From a virus: a stretch of DNA of 33,287 nt. The stretch is from positions 1 to 33,287 of the IMG/VR virus record IMGVR_UViG_3300006484_000033; one strand, given 5' to 3'. Position 1 is the first letter of the stretch; every line of letters begins with the position of its first letter. This document shows, in pieces, positions 29,769 through 33,287 of the stretch. A program made the translations under genes and the position numbers. A model generated the notes under the pieces. The model was not told the DNA's origin. It was given only the letters and a program-made list of their open reading frames with translations, and did no database searches.

Positions 29769-32700
29769 ATGGCTTTTAGACAAATTAAGTCAGCAGCGCT
29801 AGCTAATCAAGCAGTCATCAACAGTAAACTATCAGTTACGGCAATTACAGGCCAGAACGCTAAGAACTCAACAGCACTAACAGGTACACTGCTATTAGCT
29901 GACATTGAGACAGGTAGTCTTGCAAAGATCACCGCGGGCGCACTGATCGGTTCATTTACAACCGACAACCTAGCAGAAGGTTCAAACCTTTACTTCTCAG
30001 ATGCACGTGCGCAAGCCGCAGTTGCAACTGACATTTCAGATGCTGTATCAGCAGAAGCAGCATTACGTGTTGCAGCAGACGCAGCACTAAACACTGCTAT
30101 TTCCAATGAAATAGCAGCACGTACATCAGCTGATACGACACTACAGTCAAACATTAGCGCAGAGGCAACTGCACGTGCAGGCGCCGACACAGTTTTACGT
30201 ACAGATTTCGAAGCAGCTGACGCTGGTCTACAAACACAGATCAACAACATTATCAGCAACACTGATCCAGCCGCACTAGATTCACTAGCTGAAATCGTTG
30301 CTGCATACCAAGAAGCAGACGATGTATTTACAGCAGCGATTACATCAAACGCAACTGCTATCTCAGCAGAGACAGTAGCTCGCATTAGTGCTGTCAATGC
30401 TCTACAAGCAAGCATCGATTCAGAAGCATCTGCACGTTCAGCATCTGACATTACACTACAGGATAACGTCGATGCAGAAGAAGCAGCACGTATTGCAGCA
30501 GATGGTGTTATAACTACAAACCTATCAGCAGAAGTAACACGTGCATCAGGCGTTGAAACAGGCCTGGACACACGTCTAACAACAGCAGAAGCAGACATTG
30601 ACGCTCTAGAAGTAGATCTAGCAGCAGAAGTAACACGTGCAACAACAGCAGAAGCAGCAAACGCTGGTAACATTACTGCTGAAATTTCAGCACGTGCCGT
30701 TGCAGATACTGCTGTTCGTGCAGAATTTGCATCAGCAGATGCATTACTAGACTCATCACTAAAATCATATGCTGATCAAGCTGAACTAGATGCAATTGCA
30801 TCAGCTGAATCATACACAGACGGTGAAATTGTTACACTAGGTGCTGCACAAACGCTATACACAGACGGTGAAATTGCTACACTAGATGCTGCACTGAAGC
30901 TATATGCAGATACAGCAGAAGCAGATGCAAAATCACACAGTGATTCACAAGATGTTGCACAAACATCAGCAATCACAACAGCATACCAAATATATGCAGA
31001 CCAAGCAGAAGTAGATGCAAAAGCATATACAGATACTCGTGAAGTTGCAATTACAACAGCATATGAACTAGCAGACGCTAACCTACAGTCACAGATCGAC
31101 TTTATTGTTTCAAACACAGATGAGGTAGCACTAGACTCACTAACAGAGATTGTTACAGCATTCCAAGCAGCAGACTCATCTCTACTAGGTACAATCACTG
31201 CTAACACAACTGCAATCAATAGCGAAGCAGCATCACGCGCCGCAGCTGATTCAACACTAACAGCAAACCTAGCTACAGAAGTATCAACACGTACAACAGC
31301 AGATGCAACTCTACAAACAAACATCAACGCTGAAGCAACTACACGTGGAACAGCAGACACTGCACTACAAACAAACATCACTTCAGAAGCAACAACCCGT
31401 GCAGCAAATGACGTTGTACTACAAGGCAACATCGACGCAGAAGAAGCAGCACGTATTGCAGCAGACTCAGCACTAAGTGGCCGTACAACTACACTAGAAG
31501 GTGATATGGACATTGTTGAATCAGGACTAGCATCTGAAATCACATCACGTACAAACGCTGACAACACACTACAGTCAAACATCAACGCAGAAGCATCAGC
31601 ACGTACAAGTGCAGATACTTCACTAAACTTAGCAGTTACCTCACTAGATGGCCGTGTAACAACTAACGAAGGTGATGTTGCTCAACTAGAGCTAGATCTG
31701 GCTCAAGAAGTTGCAGACCGTGGTGCAGCAGATACAACTCTACAAACAAACATCACTTCAGAAGCAACTACACGTTCAGCAGCTGATGTTGCACTTCAAA
31801 ACAATATCAATGCAGAAGCAACTGCACGTTCAAATGCAGATGCACAATTGCAAACTGCTATCAATGCAGAAGCAACAGCACGTATTGCAGCAGATGGTGT
31901 TATAACAACAAACGTTACAACAAACGCAGAAAACATTGCTAACAACACTGCAAATCTAACAATTGAGAGTTCAGCACGTATTGCAGCAGACTCAGCACTA
32001 GACACCCGTCTAACAACCGCAGAAGGTGACATTGATGCAAATACACTTGCTATTGATGCAGAAGCAGTAACTGCTCGTGCAGCAGAACTAGCAAACGCAA
32101 CAGCAATTGCTGACGAAGAAACTCGTGCAACAGCAGCTGAAGGTGTTCTAAGTGCAAGTATCACAGCAGAAGCAACAACTGCTCGTGCAGCAGAACTAGC
32201 AAATGCAAACGCAATTGACGCAGAAGAAGCAGCACGTATTGCAGCAGATGGTGTTCTAACTACAAACCTATCAGCAGAAGTAACACGTGCAACAACAGCA
32301 GAAGCAGCAAACGCAACAGCAATTGCTGACGAAGAAACTCGTGCAACAGCAGCTGAAGGTGTTCTACAAACAAACATCACAGCAGAAGCAACAACTGCTC
32401 GTGCAGCAGAAGGTGTTCTAACTACAAACCTAGCAGCAGAAGTAACACGTGCATCTGGTATAGAAGCAGGCCTACGTACAGATGTTGATGCAGGCGCAGC
32501 AGCACTCACAACAGAAGCCGCAGCACGTGTATCAGGTGATGCAGCGTCACTAGCTAGTGCGCAAACATACACTGATTCAGCAATCACTAACCTAGTTAAC
32601 GGTGCAGACGCAGCACTAGACACACTAAAAGAGATTGGTGACGCATATGCAGCAGCAGATAGTAATCTACAATCATTAATCACTTCAAACAGTACACGTG

Positions 32701-33287
32701 TAACAACACTAGAAGGTGAAATGAATACAGCAGAAGGCCGCCTAGATACAGCAGAATCAGACATTGTATCACTAGAAGGTCGTACGGACACAACCGAAGC
32801 AAACATTGCTACAAACGTAACAGCAATTTCCGCAGAGACAACCCGTGCAACAACAGCTGAAGGTACTCTAACTTCAAACCTATCAGCAGAAGTAACACGT
32901 GCAACAACAGCTGAAGGTACTCTAACTTCAAACCTAGCAGCAGAAACAGCGGCACGTATTGCAGCAGACTCAGCACTAACAGCAGCACTACAAACATATG
33001 CAGATACAGCAGAAACAGATGCTAATGCATTCTCAACACTTGCAATTGCTGACGAAGAAGCAGCACGTATTGCAGCAGATGGTGTTCTAAGTGCAAGTAT
33101 CACAGCAGAAGCAACAACTGCTCGTGCAGCAGAACTAGCAAATGCAACAGCAATTACCGCAGAAGCAACAACTGCTCGTGCGGCAGAAGGTGTTCTAACT
33201 ACAAACCTAGCAGCAGAAGCAACAACTGCTCGTGCAGCAGAACTAGCAAATGCAAACGCAATTGACGCAGAAGAAGCAGCACGTATT
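29769..33287 (+). CDS. very long repetitive tail fibre (partial, open at window end)
   Basis: 1173 visible codons from the ATG at 29769 (GGAG 9 nt upstream), still open at the window edge. The N-terminus contains TTDNLAEGSNLYFSDARAQA, a common fibre motif. The rest is Ala/Thr-rich, made of degenerate units such as AEEAARIAADGV and AEVTRATTAEA, which predict a long trimeric coiled rod. Three spaced copies of a different motif appear at residues about 157 (QINNIISNTDPAALDSLAEI), 442 (QIDFIVSNTDEVALDSLTEI) and 939 (ITNLVNGADAALDTLKEIGD), a type often found in tail fibres. Codon use is extremely uniform (GCA, ACA, CTA, CGT, TCA), as in gp23. The receptor-binding tip is not in the window. Confidence 0.85.
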   Translation, partial: MAFRQIKSAALANQAVINSKLSVTAITGQNAKNSTALTGTLLLADIETGSLAKITAGALIGSFTTDNLAEGSNLYFSDARAQAAVATDISDAVSAEAALRVAADAALNTAISNEIAARTSADTTLQSNISAEATARAGADTVLRTDFEAADAGLQTQINNIISNTDPAALDSLAEIVAAYQEADDVFTAAITSNATAISAETVARISAVNALQASIDSEASARSASDITLQDNVDAEEAARIAADGVITTNLSAEVTRASGVETGLDTRLTTAEADIDALEVDLAAEVTRATTAEAANAGNITAEISARAVADTAVRAEFASADALLDSSLKSYADQAELDAIASAESYTDGEIVTLGAAQTLYTDGEIATLDAALKLYADTAEADAKSHSDSQDVAQTSAITTAYQIYADQAEVDAKAYTDTREVAITTAYELADANLQSQIDFIVSNTDEVALDSLTEIVTAFQAADSSLLGTITANTTAINSEAASRAAADSTLTANLATEVSTRTTADATLQTNINAEATTRGTADTALQTNITSEATTRAANDVVLQGNIDAEEAARIAADSALSGRTTTLEGDMDIVESGLASEITSRTNADNTLQSNINAEASARTSADTSLNLAVTSLDGRVTTNEGDVAQLELDLAQEVADRGAADTTLQTNITSEATTRSAADVALQNNINAEATARSNADAQLQTAINAEATARIAADGVITTNVTTNAENIANNTANLTIESSARIAADSALDTRLTTAEGDIDANTLAIDAEAVTARAAELANATAIADEETRATAAEGVLSASITAEATTARAAELANANAIDAEEAARIAADGVLTTNLSAEVTRATTAEAANATAIADEETRATAAEGVLQTNITAEATTARAAEGVLTTNLAAEVTRASGIEAGLRTDVDAGAAALTTEAAARVSGDAASLASAQTYTDSAITNLVNGADAALDTLKEIGDAYAAADSNLQSLITSNSTRVTTLEGEMNTAEGRLDTAESDIVSLEGRTDTTEANIATNVTAISAETTRATTAEGTLTSNLSAEVTRATTAEGTLTSNLAAETAARIAADSALTAALQTYADTAETDANAFSTLAIADEEAARIAADGVLSASITAEATTARAAELANATAITAEATTARAAEGVLTTNLAAEATTARAAELANANAIDAEEAARI
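30474..33287. repeat. internal DNA repeats in the long fibre gene
   Basis: Stretches of near-identical DNA recur in frame. An AGAAGCAGCACGTATTGCAG-type unit appears near 30478, 31442, 32223, 33058 and 33270. A 60-bp exact repeat lies at 32091-32150 and 32307-32366, 216 bp apart. These can recombine without breaking the frame. Confidence 0.85.

Noticed and set aside
29990-33103. Long minus-strand frames (up to 435 codons) opposite the long fibre
   Set aside because: Made of Ala/Ser/Val/Arg repeats that mirror the GCA, ACA and CGT codons of the sense gene. The sense frame has a promoter, ribosome site and fibre motifs.
1-33287. CRISPR array, insertion sequence or integrase
   Set aside because: No spaced palindromic repeats, no transposase or recombinase motifs and no terminal repeats were seen.

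Overview
The window looks like part of the genome of a T4-like contractile-tailed phage, probably marine. It carries the T4-type head module in T4 order (portal gp20, prohead core, protease gp21, scaffold gp22, major capsid gp23), a gp55-like late sigma factor followed by gp47/gp46 recombination genes, baseplate genes, and T4-type late promoters with a TAAATA core in front of most transcription units. The sequence is AT-rich. The most abundant structural genes (core, scaffold, capsid, long fibre) prefer CTA Leu, TCA Ser, GCA Ala and CGT Arg codons. The host cannot be named from the sequence alone.

Layout. 1-4242 (minus): a tightly overlapping late operon read leftwards, with a nucleotidyltransferase, a gp48/54-like tube-cap protein, a gp53-like LysM wedge protein, a 593-aa baseplate or hub protein, and the start of a gp5-like spike that runs off the window and shows no lysozyme domain. 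4243-4346: a divergent control region with a sigma70-type promoter facing right and a late promoter facing left. 4347-8835 (plus): gp55, gp47, gp46, a small unknown protein and a PD-(D/E)XK nuclease. 8836-9529: the only long gene-free stretch. It has short direct repeats, then about 370 bases rich in GC hairpins (candidate structured RNA), then AT-rich DNA with two perfect hairpins. 9530-9985 (plus): an unknown protein. 9980-11040 (minus): a gp26-like tail chaperone and a 69-codon downstream frame. The two appear to be joined by a programmed -1 frameshift (slippery A AAT TTT, 6-nt spacer, GC stem).

11116-19225 (plus): three tandem genes of 886, 942 and 873 codons, overlapping by 1 nt. They share a diverged N-terminal half but end differently: an M15 (VanY-like) peptidase, a lytic transglycosylase followed by an EF-hand-like loop, and a tape-measure tail motif. 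They look like paralogous tape-measure proteins, two of them armed with complementary cell-wall enzymes. 19276-25092: head module, closed by a strong terminator. 25224 to the end: fibre and baseplate-appendage genes, the last a very long repetitive fibre (1173 codons visible, open at the window edge).

How it fits together. An early host-type promoter makes gp55. gp55 should then activate the late promoters, including one about 20 bp away facing the other way. The late genes build head, tail tube, baseplate and fibres. The frameshifted chaperone pair sits head-to-head with the three tape-measure-like genes it would be expected to serve. The cell-wall-cutting activity that T4 carries in its gp5 spike seems here to sit on the tape measures. 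The frameshift, the triple tape-measure cassette and the structured RNA candidate are the most novel-looking elements.
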